From contig NZ_AP022613.1 in NCBI RefSeq assembly GCF_010730195.1, positions 124,001-188,000 on the forward strand: 64,000 nucleotides of DNA, written 5' to 3'. Numbering within the stretch: position 1 is the stretch's first letter; each line of letters starts with the position of its first letter. This document shows positions 27,585 through 35,922 of this stretch, one piece after another. The position numbers were made by a program, and so were the translations under genes. The notes beneath the pieces were generated by a model. That model was not told the DNA's origin and did no database searches. It saw only the letters and a list, made by a program, of their open reading frames with translations. This stretch comes from Mycobacterium conspicuum (GTDB taxonomy: Bacteria; Actinomycetota; Actinomycetes; Mycobacteriales; Mycobacteriaceae).

Positions 27585-28504
27585 TGAAGGCCATCACCGT
27601 TTCAGACCGCGACGCCGGTGTCGCCGGTCTGTCGCTGCGCGACCTGCCCTACCCCCAGGCGGCCGACAACGACGTCGTTGTGCGAGTACACGCGGCGGGT
27701 TTCACGCCGGGCGAGCTTGACTGGCCGCACACTTGGATCGACCGTGCGGGTCATGACCGGACGCCGAGCGTACCGGGCCATGAGCTGTCGGGCGTCGTGG
27801 TCGAGCTGGGCTACGGGACAACGCTTTTGACCGTCGGTCAGCGGGTGTTCGGGCTCGCCGACTGGGCCCGCAACGGCACGCTGGCGGAGTACACCGCCAT
27901 GGAAGCCCGCAATCTCGCACCGCTGCCGATGGACATCGACCATACCGTCGCCGCGGCGCTGCCGATCTCTGGACTCGCCGCCTGGCAGGGCCTGTTCGAC
28001 CACGGCCGCCTCGCCGCCGGACAAACGGTTCTGATTCACGGTGCCGCGGGTGGAGTGGGGTCGATCGCGGTGCAGCTGGCTCGTGAGATCGGTGCGCGGG
28101 TCATCGGCACCGGCCGGACAGCAGACCGAGACCGGGCGTTGGAGATCGGCGCCCACACCTTCCTCGACCTGGAGACCGAAAGGCTAGAGGACGCCGGTGA
28201 AGTCGACGTCGTGTTCGACGTGATTGGCGGTGACATCCTCGCCCGATCGGCAGCTCTGGTGCGGGCCGGCGGAACGCTCGTGACCATCGCCGAGCCGCCG
28301 AAGGCCCAGCCGCACGATGCGCGGGCGATCTTCTTCCTCGTCGAGGCCGATCGCGCCCAGCTCGCCCAGCTTGCTACGCGGGTACGGGATGGACGCCTCA
28401 AGCCGGTGGTGGGCGCCGTGCTGCCACTCGCTGAAGCTCCCGCCGCGTTCGCTCCTGGCAAGCGCATCCCCGGCAAGACGATCCTTCGCGTCGCCGAAGA
28501 GTGA
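27584..28504 (+). CDS. zinc-free quinone-oxidoreductase-like NADP(H) reductase
   Basis: A 306-residue medium-chain reductase of the quinone oxidoreductase group. N-terminal catalytic-domain motif PGHELSGVVVELG; cofactor loop VLIHGAAGGVGSIAVQLARE; IGTGRTADRDRALEIGAH; DVVFDVIGG. No zinc-binding Cys. It probably reduces quinones or activated enones with NADPH. Second gene of block 1, coupled by a one-base overlap; the next gene begins 18 bp downstream. Confidence 0.8.
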   Translation: MKAITVSDRDAGVAGLSLRDLPYPQAADNDVVVRVHAAGFTPGELDWPHTWIDRAGHDRTPSVPGHELSGVVVELGYGTTLLTVGQRVFGLADWARNGTLAEYTAMEARNLAPLPMDIDHTVAAALPISGLAAWQGLFDHGRLAAGQTVLIHGAAGGVGSIAVQLAREIGARVIGTGRTADRDRALEIGAHTFLDLETERLEDAGEVDVVFDVIGGDILARSAALVRAGGTLVTIAEPPKAQPHDARAIFFLVEADRAQLAQLATRVRDGRLKPVVGAVLPLAEAPAAFAPGKRIPGKTILRVAEE

Positions 28505-28522
28505 AAAGGAAAGGCAGCCAAA

Positions 28523-28957
28523 ATGTTCCTCAGGATACCGTTCGGCGCACTGACGCTTGCGGTGATGCTCACGCCCGCGGCTCACGCCGAGCCGACGCCG
28601 CAGGATTCGCATCAAATCCCGGTTGTCCGGCCAGTTTTCAATCAGCCCACCAATGTTCCGGGCAAATCACTTGAAGCAGTGGCCGTCAGCTATCCGCCCG
28701 GAGCCAGAAGCGCAGCGCACCACCACGCGAAATCGGCGTTCATCATGGCGTACGTGATCTCCGGGTCGATCCGCAGCCAAGTTGAGGGTGAGCCGGCCCG
28801 CGTCTATCACGCCGGGGAGACGTGGGCTGAAGTCCCAGGCGCCCACCACACGATCAGCGAAAATGTCAGTTCCACTGAGCCCGCCGAACTACTCGCGGTC
28901 TTCCTGGTCGATACCGGGGACGGCCCGCTCACCACGGACGACGACGCGCAAAAGTGA
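28523..28957 (+). CDS. exported cupin-domain protein
   Basis: A 144-residue single cupin with a signal peptide (MFLRIPFGALTLAVML, cleavage near AHAEPT). The metal-binding cupin motif 1 is PPGARSAAHHHAKSAFIMAY and motif 2 is HAGETWAEVPGAHHT, giving three His plus Glu-type ligands. Probably a periplasmic metal-dependent dioxygenase-like or sensor protein. Its TGA overlaps the GTG of the next gene. Confidence 0.75.
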   Translation: MFLRIPFGALTLAVMLTPAAHAEPTPQDSHQIPVVRPVFNQPTNVPGKSLEAVAVSYPPGARSAAHHHAKSAFIMAYVISGSIRSQVEGEPARVYHAGETWAEVPGAHHTISENVSSTEPAELLAVFLVDTGDGPLTTDDDAQK

Positions 28958-30444
28958 AAGCGGGCAAAGACTTCGACGTGGTCGTCGTGGGTGGCGGGGT
29001 GGGCGGTGTGGCCGCCGTGCGGAAGCTCGCGTCCGTCGGCCTTTCCGTTGCGCTCGTTGAGGATCGCCTGGTCGGTGGGGAGTGTCATTACTGGGGCTGC
29101 AACCCGAGCAAAACACTGCTTCGGCCGATCGAGGTGTTCAACCTCGCGAAGGCGGTTCCCGGTGTGCGAGAAGCGATTGCGGACAACAGGTTGGACGTAG
29201 CGGCAGTCTTCGCGAAGCGCGACGCGATCATCGAGCACCTGTCGGACCAAGACCGAACAGCATCGCTGCGGCAAGCCGGCGTAGCAGTGTTTCATGGGTT
29301 CGGCCGGTTGAGCGGCGAACGAACAGTGCGCGTGGCCTACGCCCTGGGAGATACCACCGAAACCCTCTTGAGTGCACGCCACGCCATCGTGCTGGCCACC
29401 GGCACTCGTCCTAACGTGCCGGAGATACCCGGGTTGGCGCAAGCACGCCCGTGGACCAATCGGGACTTGACGACCATGACAAGGGTGCCATCTCGTGCGC
29501 TGGTGGTGGGTGGCGGACCCGTCGGTGTCGAGTTCGCGACCATCTTGGCTGGATTGGGCTCCGCGGTAACACTTTTGGTACGTGAGAGCGCGCTGCTTCC
29601 CGCCTGCGAACCCGAAGCCCGCGAGCTAGTCGCGCAGTCACTGCGAACCAAAGGCGTCACGATTCGCTTTGAGACGGAGTTGTCCGCGGTCAACCGCCCC
29701 GTGCCAGGAGGGCCCGTCGACGCAACTTTCCACCGCCAGACCATCGAGGTAGACGAGGTCGTCCTGGCCGCGGGACGGCGCACCAACACCGACAACATCG
29801 GATTGGAAACCCTTGGCCTGCCAAGCGGCGGGATCGTTTCTGTGAACGACCATCTCCAGGCGGTCGGCGTCGCAGGCAGTTGGCTCTACGCGCTGGGAGA
29901 TACCACCGGACGTGCTCGGCTGTCGCATATCTCCACCTACCACGGCCGCGTCGTGGCCGACATCATCGCGGCCCGAGCCGCGGGGCGAGAACTGTCCGAA
30001 AACGAGTTGACTGTGCGTGATGCCGGCAGTCTCGCGCAGGTTATCCACACTGACCCTCAGGTGGCCTGGGTGGGGCGCACCGAAAGCCAAGCCCGAGCAG
30101 AAGGGTTCGCGGTACGGACGCGAACTGCCCACTACCCCGGCGCAGTGTCATTCCTAGCCCTTTACCGGGACGGCTTCCAGGGATGGGCGAAACTGGTCAT
30201 TAACGACGACACCAACACACTGCTCGGAGCAACATTTGTCGGCCCGCAGTTCTCCGAACTGGTCCAAGCAGCCACCCTAGCTATCGTCGCGAAGGTCCCA
30301 GTCAGCCTGTTACGCCACGCTGTCGCGCCACATCCGACGGTCAATCAAGTCTGGGATCCGCTACTCGCCCAAGAGTCCGAACTTGCCCCGCTGCTGAAAA
30401 GCGAGGCACCGGACCCTGCCGCCGACCTAGTCGCCTCACTGTGA
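28954..30444 (+). CDS. FAD-dependent pyridine-nucleotide-disulfide oxidoreductase (lipoamide dehydrogenase / MerA-like)
   Basis: A 496-residue flavoprotein. FAD motif DVVVVGGGVGGVAAVRKL; redox-active disulfide in GGECHYWGCNPSKTLL (Cys-x4-Cys); NAD(P) motif ALVVGGGPVGVEFATI; second FAD motif LYALGDTTGRARL; C-terminal dimer domain. In the C-terminal active site the usual HP-T-x-x-E reads APHPTVNQVW: the His is present but the partner Glu is Gln. A thiol-disulfide substrate is likely, but exchange kinetics may be altered. GTG 28954 overlaps the previous stop, and its own stop overlaps the next gene. Confidence 0.8.
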   Translation: MKAGKDFDVVVVGGGVGGVAAVRKLASVGLSVALVEDRLVGGECHYWGCNPSKTLLRPIEVFNLAKAVPGVREAIADNRLDVAAVFAKRDAIIEHLSDQDRTASLRQAGVAVFHGFGRLSGERTVRVAYALGDTTETLLSARHAIVLATGTRPNVPEIPGLAQARPWTNRDLTTMTRVPSRALVVGGGPVGVEFATILAGLGSAVTLLVRESALLPACEPEARELVAQSLRTKGVTIRFETELSAVNRPVPGGPVDATFHRQTIEVDEVVLAAGRRTNTDNIGLETLGLPSGGIVSVNDHLQAVGVAGSWLYALGDTTGRARLSHISTYHGRVVADIIAARAAGRELSENELTVRDAGSLAQVIHTDPQVAWVGRTESQARAEGFAVRTRTAHYPGAVSFLALYRDGFQGWAKLVINDDTNTLLGATFVGPQFSELVQAATLAIVAKVPVSLLRHAVAPHPTVNQVWDPLLAQESELAPLLKSEAPDPAADLVASL

Positions 30445-31403
30445 CCATGCTGGTCGCGGGGGTTCGGGCGTTCGGCGGCAAAGTGGAGACGCTCGCGGTG
30501 AACGAGCCGCGAGCGTTGGCGGCCGACGAGGTTCTCATCGAGATTCGCAGCGCTGGGGTTGGGAACTGGGACAACATCATTCGTACTGGCGGTTGGGACG
30601 TTGGCACCAGGCCGCCACTGGCGCTCGGCGTCGAGGCGGCCGGGGTCATCAAGGCCGTCGGCTCCGAACCAAGCGGATTCAATGTGAACGACGAGGTGCT
30701 GTGTCACCCGGTGCCGCTGCGCGACCAAGGGACGTGGGCGCCGCTGGTGATCGCACCCGCCGGATCGCTCGCCCGCAAGCCGCCCGAGATCTCATGGGAG
30801 ACCGCGGCAATCATTCCGGTGCCGGCGTTGACCGCCGAGCAGGTAGTCGGCGAGGCGTTGGCCCTGCGGGGTGGGGACACGTTGCTCGTTCACGGCGCGG
30901 GTGGAATCACCGGCGGCCTCATTGTCCAGCTGGCCGTCCTGCGCGGAGTCGATGTGCTCGCCACGGCCGGCCCCGGCAGCGCCGACCGGGTCCGCGGGTA
31001 TGGCGCCCGCGAAGTCGTCGATTACCGCGATCCGATGTGGCCACAACACGCAAGGGAGCTCGCGAAAGGTTCCATCGACGCCGTCGCCAACGCCGCTCCC
31101 GGGGGTGCTGCTGCGGCGATGACGGCGCATGCCGACGGTGGGCGGTTGGCCACCATTACCCCCGACCCACCGGCACCCACCCGCGGGATTTGTGTGACCG
31201 CGGTCTACGTCCGTTCTGACGGGGCTCAACTCGAGCGGCTGACCGCGCTACTTGCCTCCGGTCAATTGAGGATACCGACCCCGCGGTCCTGCGACCTGGA
31301 TCACGCCGCCGACGCCCTCGCGCAAGTTGTCGCCGGCCGCGAGTCCAGCGGACTCGTCATCACGAACCAGATCACCCCACACCACCAAGGAGTCTCGAGA
31401 TGA
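30441..31403 (+). CDS. zinc-free alcohol-dehydrogenase-like reductase
   Basis: A 320-residue quinone-oxidoreductase-type reductase from GTG 30441. Motifs: ALGVEAAGVIKAVG, LLVHGAGGITGGLIVQLAVL, DAVANAAPGG. Zinc ligands are absent. It is a divergent paralogue of the reductase at 27584 in the same block. Both ends overlap neighbours by 4 bp (GTGA/ATGA type), so it is translated as part of one polycistronic unit with the disulfide oxidoreductase and the RidA-like gene. Confidence 0.75.
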   Translation: MTMLVAGVRAFGGKVETLAVNEPRALAADEVLIEIRSAGVGNWDNIIRTGGWDVGTRPPLALGVEAAGVIKAVGSEPSGFNVNDEVLCHPVPLRDQGTWAPLVIAPAGSLARKPPEISWETAAIIPVPALTAEQVVGEALALRGGDTLLVHGAGGITGGLIVQLAVLRGVDVLATAGPGSADRVRGYGAREVVDYRDPMWPQHARELAKGSIDAVANAAPGGAAAAMTAHADGGRLATITPDPPAPTRGICVTAVYVRSDGAQLERLTALLASGQLRIPTPRSCDLDHAADALAQVVAGRESSGLVITNQITPHHQGVSR

Positions 31404-31789
31404 CCACCGTTACCCCGATCTTCACCGGAGTAGCCGCCCACATCGGCAGCTACGCCGACGCTGTCACCGTATCCGCCGGCGGCACACAGATTTTCGTCTC
31501 CGGAACGCCGGGGCTGCGCGAAGACGGCACGCCGCCCGAGGACTTCGTCGACGAAGCCCGGCAGTGCTGGGCCAACGTCGAAGAAGCTCTCGGCAAAGCC
31601 GACGCCACGCTGACCGACATTGTCTACATACGCCAATGGCTCACCAGCCGTGACAATGTGTCCGCCTACCTGGCGGTCAGCAGAGAGATCATCCGGCACC
31701 GACCGGCCGCCATGCTCAGCATCATCGACGGGCTGGTGTGGCCCAACCTGCGCGTGGAAGTCGAAGTCACCGCCATCGTGCCGTCATGA
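31400..31789 (+). CDS. RidA/YjgF/UK114-family protein
   Basis: A 129-residue RidA-type protein. Characteristic segments: GGTQIFVSGTPGLREDGTPP (the VSG turn), ARQCWANVEEALGKADATLTD, VYIRQWLTSRDNVSAYL, and a C-terminal PNLRVEVEVTAIVPS carrying the Glu that in RidA enzymes follows the substrate Arg; here the Arg is in PNLRVEVE. RidA proteins hydrolyse reactive enamine/imine intermediates of PLP enzymes, which suits an island governed by a PLP-binding regulator. ATGA overlaps at both ends. Confidence 0.8.
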   Translation: MTTVTPIFTGVAAHIGSYADAVTVSAGGTQIFVSGTPGLREDGTPPEDFVDEARQCWANVEEALGKADATLTDIVYIRQWLTSRDNVSAYLAVSREIIRHRPAAMLSIIDGLVWPNLRVEVEVTAIVPS

Positions 31790-32451
31790 GCGCTTACCCG
31801 ATCGTCGACTTGTCCACCGACGCACTGCTGACCACGACCCGCTCGGTGCGCAAACGTCTCGATTTGACCAAACCTGTTCCTACCGGCTTGATCCGGGAAT
31901 GCCTTGAGATCGCGGTGCAGGCACCGACGTCGGCCAACGTGCAGAACTGGAGCTTCCTCATCGTGACCGATGCCGACCAGCGTCGCGCGATCGCCGATGT
32001 GTACCGCCGCACATGGGACCTGATCGCCGCATCCCCTTTCGCAGTCGCCGATCGGTTCAATGACGACCCCGCACGCAATAGCGAGCAGCGCAAAGTGTCC
32101 GACAGTGCGGCGTATCTCGCCGAGCACATCAGCGAAGTCCCCGTCTTGATGATCCCGTGCGTCGAGGTCACCGACGGTGACGGCGTCCTCACGGGCGAAA
32201 ACGCCAACCAGTATTGGAGTTCGATCATGCCCGCCACGTGGAGCTACATGCTCGCCGCGCATTCTCGGGGCTTGGGAACAACGTGGACTGGGGTGACCAT
32301 AATGGCCGACGAGGAGATGCGGGCCATCCTCGGCCTGCCCGACAACGTCTACCACGCCACGACCATCCCGACGGCCTACTACACCGGCACCACCTTCCGC
32401 CGTGCCCGACGCATTCCGCTCGACGACGTGCTGCATTTCGACCGATGGTGA
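31786..32451 (+). CDS. nitroreductase-family FMN oxidoreductase
   Basis: A 221-residue nitroreductase from ATG 31786, overlapping the RidA stop by 4 bp. FMN-binding signatures: TTRSVRKRLD near the N-terminus, APTSANVQNWSFLIVTD, and RGLGTTWTG in the C-terminal half. It should reduce nitro or quinone groups, or act as a dehydrogenase, with NAD(P)H. Together with the reductases and RidA upstream it suggests metabolism of a nitrogenous or quinoid compound. A 25-bp gap separates it from the MFS gene. Confidence 0.8.
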   Translation: MSAYPIVDLSTDALLTTTRSVRKRLDLTKPVPTGLIRECLEIAVQAPTSANVQNWSFLIVTDADQRRAIADVYRRTWDLIAASPFAVADRFNDDPARNSEQRKVSDSAAYLAEHISEVPVLMIPCVEVTDGDGVLTGENANQYWSSIMPATWSYMLAAHSRGLGTTWTGVTIMADEEMRAILGLPDNVYHATTIPTAYYTGTTFRRARRIPLDDVLHFDRW

Positions 32452-32476
32452 GCCGCAACGGATCTGGTGTCCGGTC

Positions 32477-33946
32477 ATGACGTTGCGCGACGCGGCGCCG
32501 ACCAGTCGCGCGATGGTCGTCGCCGTGATGGTGTCGATGGTCGCGTTCCTCGACTCCACCGTGATCAACCTGGCTTTGCCAGCCACCGAGCGCGACCTCG
32601 GCGGCGGCCTCGCATTGCAGCAATGGATCATCGACGGCTACCTGCTGGCGATGGTGGCCGCGATTCTGCCCGGCGGGTCCATTTCGGATCTGTTCGGTCG
32701 CGTTCCGGTGATGCGGTTCGGGCTGTTGGCTTTCGGGGCGGGCTCGGTTCTGGCGGCGGTTGCGACCTCGCCGGCGGTGCTGATCACCGCGCGCGTCATC
32801 CAGGGCCTGGGTGCGGCGTTCCTGGTGCCCGGCTCGCTGGCGCTGATCAACACGGTGTTCGACAAAGCGCACCAATCCGCGGCGATCGGCGTCTGGACCG
32901 GGTGGACGGGAACCGCTTTCGCGTTGGGCCCCCTGTTGGGCGGACTGTGCGTCGATTTCCTGGGCTGGCGTTGGATCTTCGTGTTGTCAGCGATCCCCAT
33001 GGCGGTCGGGTATGCGCTAACGTTCTGGCTGTGCCCGATGTCGGGGCGCGTCGACGGCGCCCGCGTCGATACCGCAGGGGTGGGCCTATCGGCGGTGGGG
33101 TTGGCCGCGACGGTGTATGCGCTGATCGAATCGCAACGCGACGGCTGGACCGATCCGATGGTCATCGGGCCAGCGGTGGTCGGCATTGTCGCACTGGCCG
33201 CGTTCGTGCGCTGGCAGCGCCGCAGCAGGGACCCGATGCTTCCGTTGTCGCTGTTCACCTTTCGCAACTTCGCGGCCGCCAACCTCGTCACCGTGTTCGT
33301 CTACGGCGCGTTAACGCTGGGATCGCTGGCCATCACCCTCTACACCCAAGAGATCGGCGGCTATTCCGCCACCGCGGCCGGCCTGGCCACCCTGCCGATC
33401 CCGGCGCTGTCGTTCGCATTCGCGCGTCATGTCGGCCGGGTCGCCGCGCGGGTGGGCCCGCGCGTCTTCCTGATCGCCGGCCCCGCCCTGGCGGGAATCG
33501 GGCTGCTCCTGGTCCGCCCGAAACCTAAGGGATTTCACGCGATCACCGACCTGGTCCCCGGGATGACGGTGCTGGCCATCGGGCTGGTCGCGACTGTCAC
33601 ACCGCTTGTGTCGCTGACGCTGGCCTCGGTGCCAACCGAACACAGCGGCCTGGCGTCGGCGATCAACAACGCCGTCTCGCGGCTCGCCGCGCTGATATCG
33701 ATCGGGTCCATGGGCATGATCAGTGTTGGCACAGCGAGCGCCACCGGATTCGCGCACGTGTTAGAGGTCAGCGCCGCGCTATTCGGCCTGGGCGCGTTGT
33801 GCGCCGCGCTGTTGATAAAGAACCCCCCCGGCGGATGCCAACCTGTGCCCTGCGACGTCGCGGCCTTGTGCCGCGACCGGCCCGGTGTGCAGCCCGCTGT
33901 GGCCAGCAGCCCATCGGCCGCGGCTGAACCGTCCTTTCCGGAGTAA
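32477..33946 (+). CDS. MFS drug:H+ antiporter, DHA2 (14-TMS) family
   Basis: A 489-residue polytopic transporter from ATG 32477. Family motifs: FLDSTVINLALPA (motif D1), DLFGRVPVMRFGLLAFGAGS (motif A), RVIQGLGAAFLVPGSLALI, and GLGALLG-type motif C in TAFALGPLLGGLCVDFLGWRW. About fourteen hydrophobic segments. Expected to export the substrate or product of block 1 in exchange for protons. Last gene of block 1; the second operator copy lies just beyond its stop. Confidence 0.85.
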   Translation: MTLRDAAPTSRAMVVAVMVSMVAFLDSTVINLALPATERDLGGGLALQQWIIDGYLLAMVAAILPGGSISDLFGRVPVMRFGLLAFGAGSVLAAVATSPAVLITARVIQGLGAAFLVPGSLALINTVFDKAHQSAAIGVWTGWTGTAFALGPLLGGLCVDFLGWRWIFVLSAIPMAVGYALTFWLCPMSGRVDGARVDTAGVGLSAVGLAATVYALIESQRDGWTDPMVIGPAVVGIVALAAFVRWQRRSRDPMLPLSLFTFRNFAAANLVTVFVYGALTLGSLAITLYTQEIGGYSATAAGLATLPIPALSFAFARHVGRVAARVGPRVFLIAGPALAGIGLLLVRPKPKGFHAITDLVPGMTVLAIGLVATVTPLVSLTLASVPTEHSGLASAINNAVSRLAALISIGSMGMISVGTASATGFAHVLEVSAALFGLGALCAALLIKNPPGGCQPVPCDVAALCRDRPGVQPAVASSPSAAAEPSFPE

Positions 33947-33977
33947 TCATGCACTCGTTCAACGTAACTCGCGTGAC

Positions 33978-34018
33978 TCACCCGGGTGAATAGGTGGTCG
34001 GGTGATGACAGCTCACCC
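33978..34018. promoter_or_regulatory. double-palindrome operator, copy 2
   Basis: TCACCCGGGTGA (33978-33989) followed by GGGTGA (34000-34005), a 7-bp spacer and TCACCC (34013-34018). It matches copy 1 at 27252-27293 with only one base difference in spacing, and lies 54 bp upstream of the first gene of block 2. Its recurrence at the head of both blocks indicates co-regulation by one factor, most simply the MocR protein. Confidence 0.75.
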
Positions 34019-34071
34019 CGCCTGGCGGCAGTCTCGATGCGAACAGAACCTGCAGCGAACGGAACACGAAA

Positions 34072-34452
34072 GTGATCGACACCAAGCAGTCCACCGAAGA
34101 TCTGACAATCCTCGAACAGCTCAACAACGACTACGTCCACTCCGACCAGTTCAACGATGTCAAGCGCTTCAGCGAGTTCCTCGCCGAAGACTTCATCGTG
34201 CAGACCCCGGGCGTCACCCGGAATCGTGAAGAGTTCCTCGACTACATCGCTAAGCCGCGTCCCTTCAAGGATCTTGCTGTGCACGACGTCAACATCCGAA
34301 TCCTGAGTGACGTTGCCCTGATCCACGCCCGCGCCACATACACCACGCTCGCCGATGGAGTGGACCAAGAAGCCCTGTGCACGGACACATATCAGAAGCG
34401 GGAGGGCACCTGGGTCTGCGTCGCGGCCTGCGCAATCGCTCCCGGGGCGTAA
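34072..34452 (+). CDS. NTF2/SnoaL-like protein, first gene of block 2
   Basis: A 126-residue NTF2-fold protein of the DUF4440/SnoaL type from GTG 34072. The opening helix EQLNNDYVHSDQFNDVKRFS, RNREEFLDYIAKPRPFKDL and the closing YQKREGTWVCVAACA strand are typical. Such proteins act as small isomerases, dehydratases or accessory subunits of oxygenase systems. It is separated from the SDR gene by 49 bp and follows operator copy 2. Confidence 0.75.
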   Translation: MIDTKQSTEDLTILEQLNNDYVHSDQFNDVKRFSEFLAEDFIVQTPGVTRNREEFLDYIAKPRPFKDLAVHDVNIRILSDVALIHARATYTTLADGVDQEALCTDTYQKREGTWVCVAACAIAPGA

Positions 34453-34501
34453 CCCGCGCACCCGCATGTCCAAGCGCGAATTCTTCGAAAGGATCCCGAA
34501 T

Positions 34502-35272
34502 ATGCATTTTCAGGACAAGAAGGTCATTGTCATCGGCGGCAGTGCCGGCATCGGTCGGCAGGTCGCGATCGACGTCGTCGATCACGGCGGCGGCGCGGTG
34601 ATCGTCGGACGCTCGAAAGCCCGTGTCGACGACACCGTCGCTGAGCTGGAGAGCCGGCGCGGCGAAGCCTGGGGCATCGCCGCCGAGCTGACGGATCGCG
34701 CCGCTATCGCCGATGTCCAGCGCGCGCTTTCCGAGCAACACGGCGATGCGACCCTGTTGGTCAACTCGGCCGGAATCTTCATCCCTAGGCCGTTTCTCGA
34801 GTACGACGACCAGTTCTACGACTCGTTCATGGAACTCAACTATGCCCTGTTCTTCCTGACGCAGACCGTCGTTGAGGGCATGATCGCCCGCGGGGAGGGC
34901 GGCTCCATCGTCAACATCGGCAGCATGTGGGCACATCAGGCGATCGGTGCGACCCCATCGTGTGGGCACTCGATGCAAAAAGCCGGGCTGCATGCGCTCA
35001 CCCATAACCTGGCCATCGAGCTTGCCGAGCATCAGATTCGAGTCAACGCGGTGGCACCGGCCGCCGTCAAGACCCCCGCCCTCGAGCGGTGGATCCCGAA
35101 GGACGAGATCGACGCCACGCTTGACACTTTCGCGCCGCTTCATCCCCTGGGACGAGTGGGCACCCCCGCCGACGTCGCGAACGCCGTCACCTATCTGCTC
35201 TCGGATGCGGCCAGCTGGGTCACCGGCGCGATTCTCAACGTCGACGGTGGCTTCATGGCCGGCCGCAATTAA
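34502..35272 (+). CDS. short-chain dehydrogenase/reductase lacking the catalytic Tyr
   Basis: A 256-residue classical SDR from ATG 34502; an earlier in-frame ATG at 34469 would add 11 residues. Cofactor motif VIVIGGSAGIGRQVAID; NSAGIF; catalytic Ser in SIVNIGSMWAHQ; NAVAPAAVKTP; C-terminal ASWVTGAILNVDGGFMAG. The usual YxxxK reads HSMQK: the position of the catalytic Tyr is His (one base from TAC), with Lys intact. Either activity is lost or the His substitutes in an unusual chemistry. Confidence 0.8.
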   Translation: MHFQDKKVIVIGGSAGIGRQVAIDVVDHGGGAVIVGRSKARVDDTVAELESRRGEAWGIAAELTDRAAIADVQRALSEQHGDATLLVNSAGIFIPRPFLEYDDQFYDSFMELNYALFFLTQTVVEGMIARGEGGSIVNIGSMWAHQAIGATPSCGHSMQKAGLHALTHNLAIELAEHQIRVNAVAPAAVKTPALERWIPKDEIDATLDTFAPLHPLGRVGTPADVANAVTYLLSDAASWVTGAILNVDGGFMAGRN

Positions 35273-35303
35273 CCCGGATCGCACACTCAGCCAAGGAGCA
35301 TCC

Positions 35304-35873
35304 GTGTCACACGAATACAACCAGAACCCGGCCGCGGTCGGTGCGACAGACGACATCTTGAGGCCAGGCGGCCCGCCGGCTAAATCCGTCGGCCGCACCG
35401 AAGGCAAGTCTGTGTTCCTCGGCAGTATCGGTGTCCGCCACATCGTCGACAAGGTTCAGGCGGAAGGGCGCTTCTCCGTACTCGAGCATCCGATGTCGCC
35501 GCGAGCGCTGGCCTCGGCGCTTCATCGCCACCACAACGAAGACGAGTACAGCTGGATCATCGAGGGACGCGTGGGCGCTTTGCTTGGTGATGAAGTGATC
35601 TACGGCGGCCCTGGCGACTTCATTTTCAAGCCACGAGGCCAATGGCATACGTTCTGGAACGCGGACGATGAGCCCGCCCGCATCCTTGAAATCATTTCCC
35701 CCGCAGGATTTGAGCAGTTCTTCGACGAACTGTCTGACCTCGGCGGTGTGGACAAGATATCGACAGAGAACCTAGACGAACTCTGTGCGCGGTACGACCT
35801 GGAGATGGATGTCGACAGTGTCCCCGAACTATGCAAACGCTTCGGGTTGAGATTCCCCGGTGAACCAATTTGA
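35304..35873 (+). CDS. cupin-domain protein
   Basis: A 189-residue cupin from GTG 35304, with AAGGAG upstream. Metal motif 1: ALHRHHNEDEYSWIIEG; motif 2: GGPGDFIFKPRGQWHTFWN. A helical C-terminal extension of about 50 residues follows (FEQFFDELSDLGGVDKISTE, LCKRFGLRFPGEP). The pattern resembles quercetinase-like actinobacterial cupins. Cytosolic, no signal peptide. Second of three cupins on this island. Confidence 0.75.
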   Translation: MSHEYNQNPAAVGATDDILRPGGPPAKSVGRTEGKSVFLGSIGVRHIVDKVQAEGRFSVLEHPMSPRALASALHRHHNEDEYSWIIEGRVGALLGDEVIYGGPGDFIFKPRGQWHTFWNADDEPARILEIISPAGFEQFFDELSDLGGVDKISTENLDELCARYDLEMDVDSVPELCKRFGLRFPGEPI

Positions 35874-35922
35874 TAATTGACGGCCGCGGTGACCGGTCAA
35901 GCGCAACTCTGAAAGGTTCATC

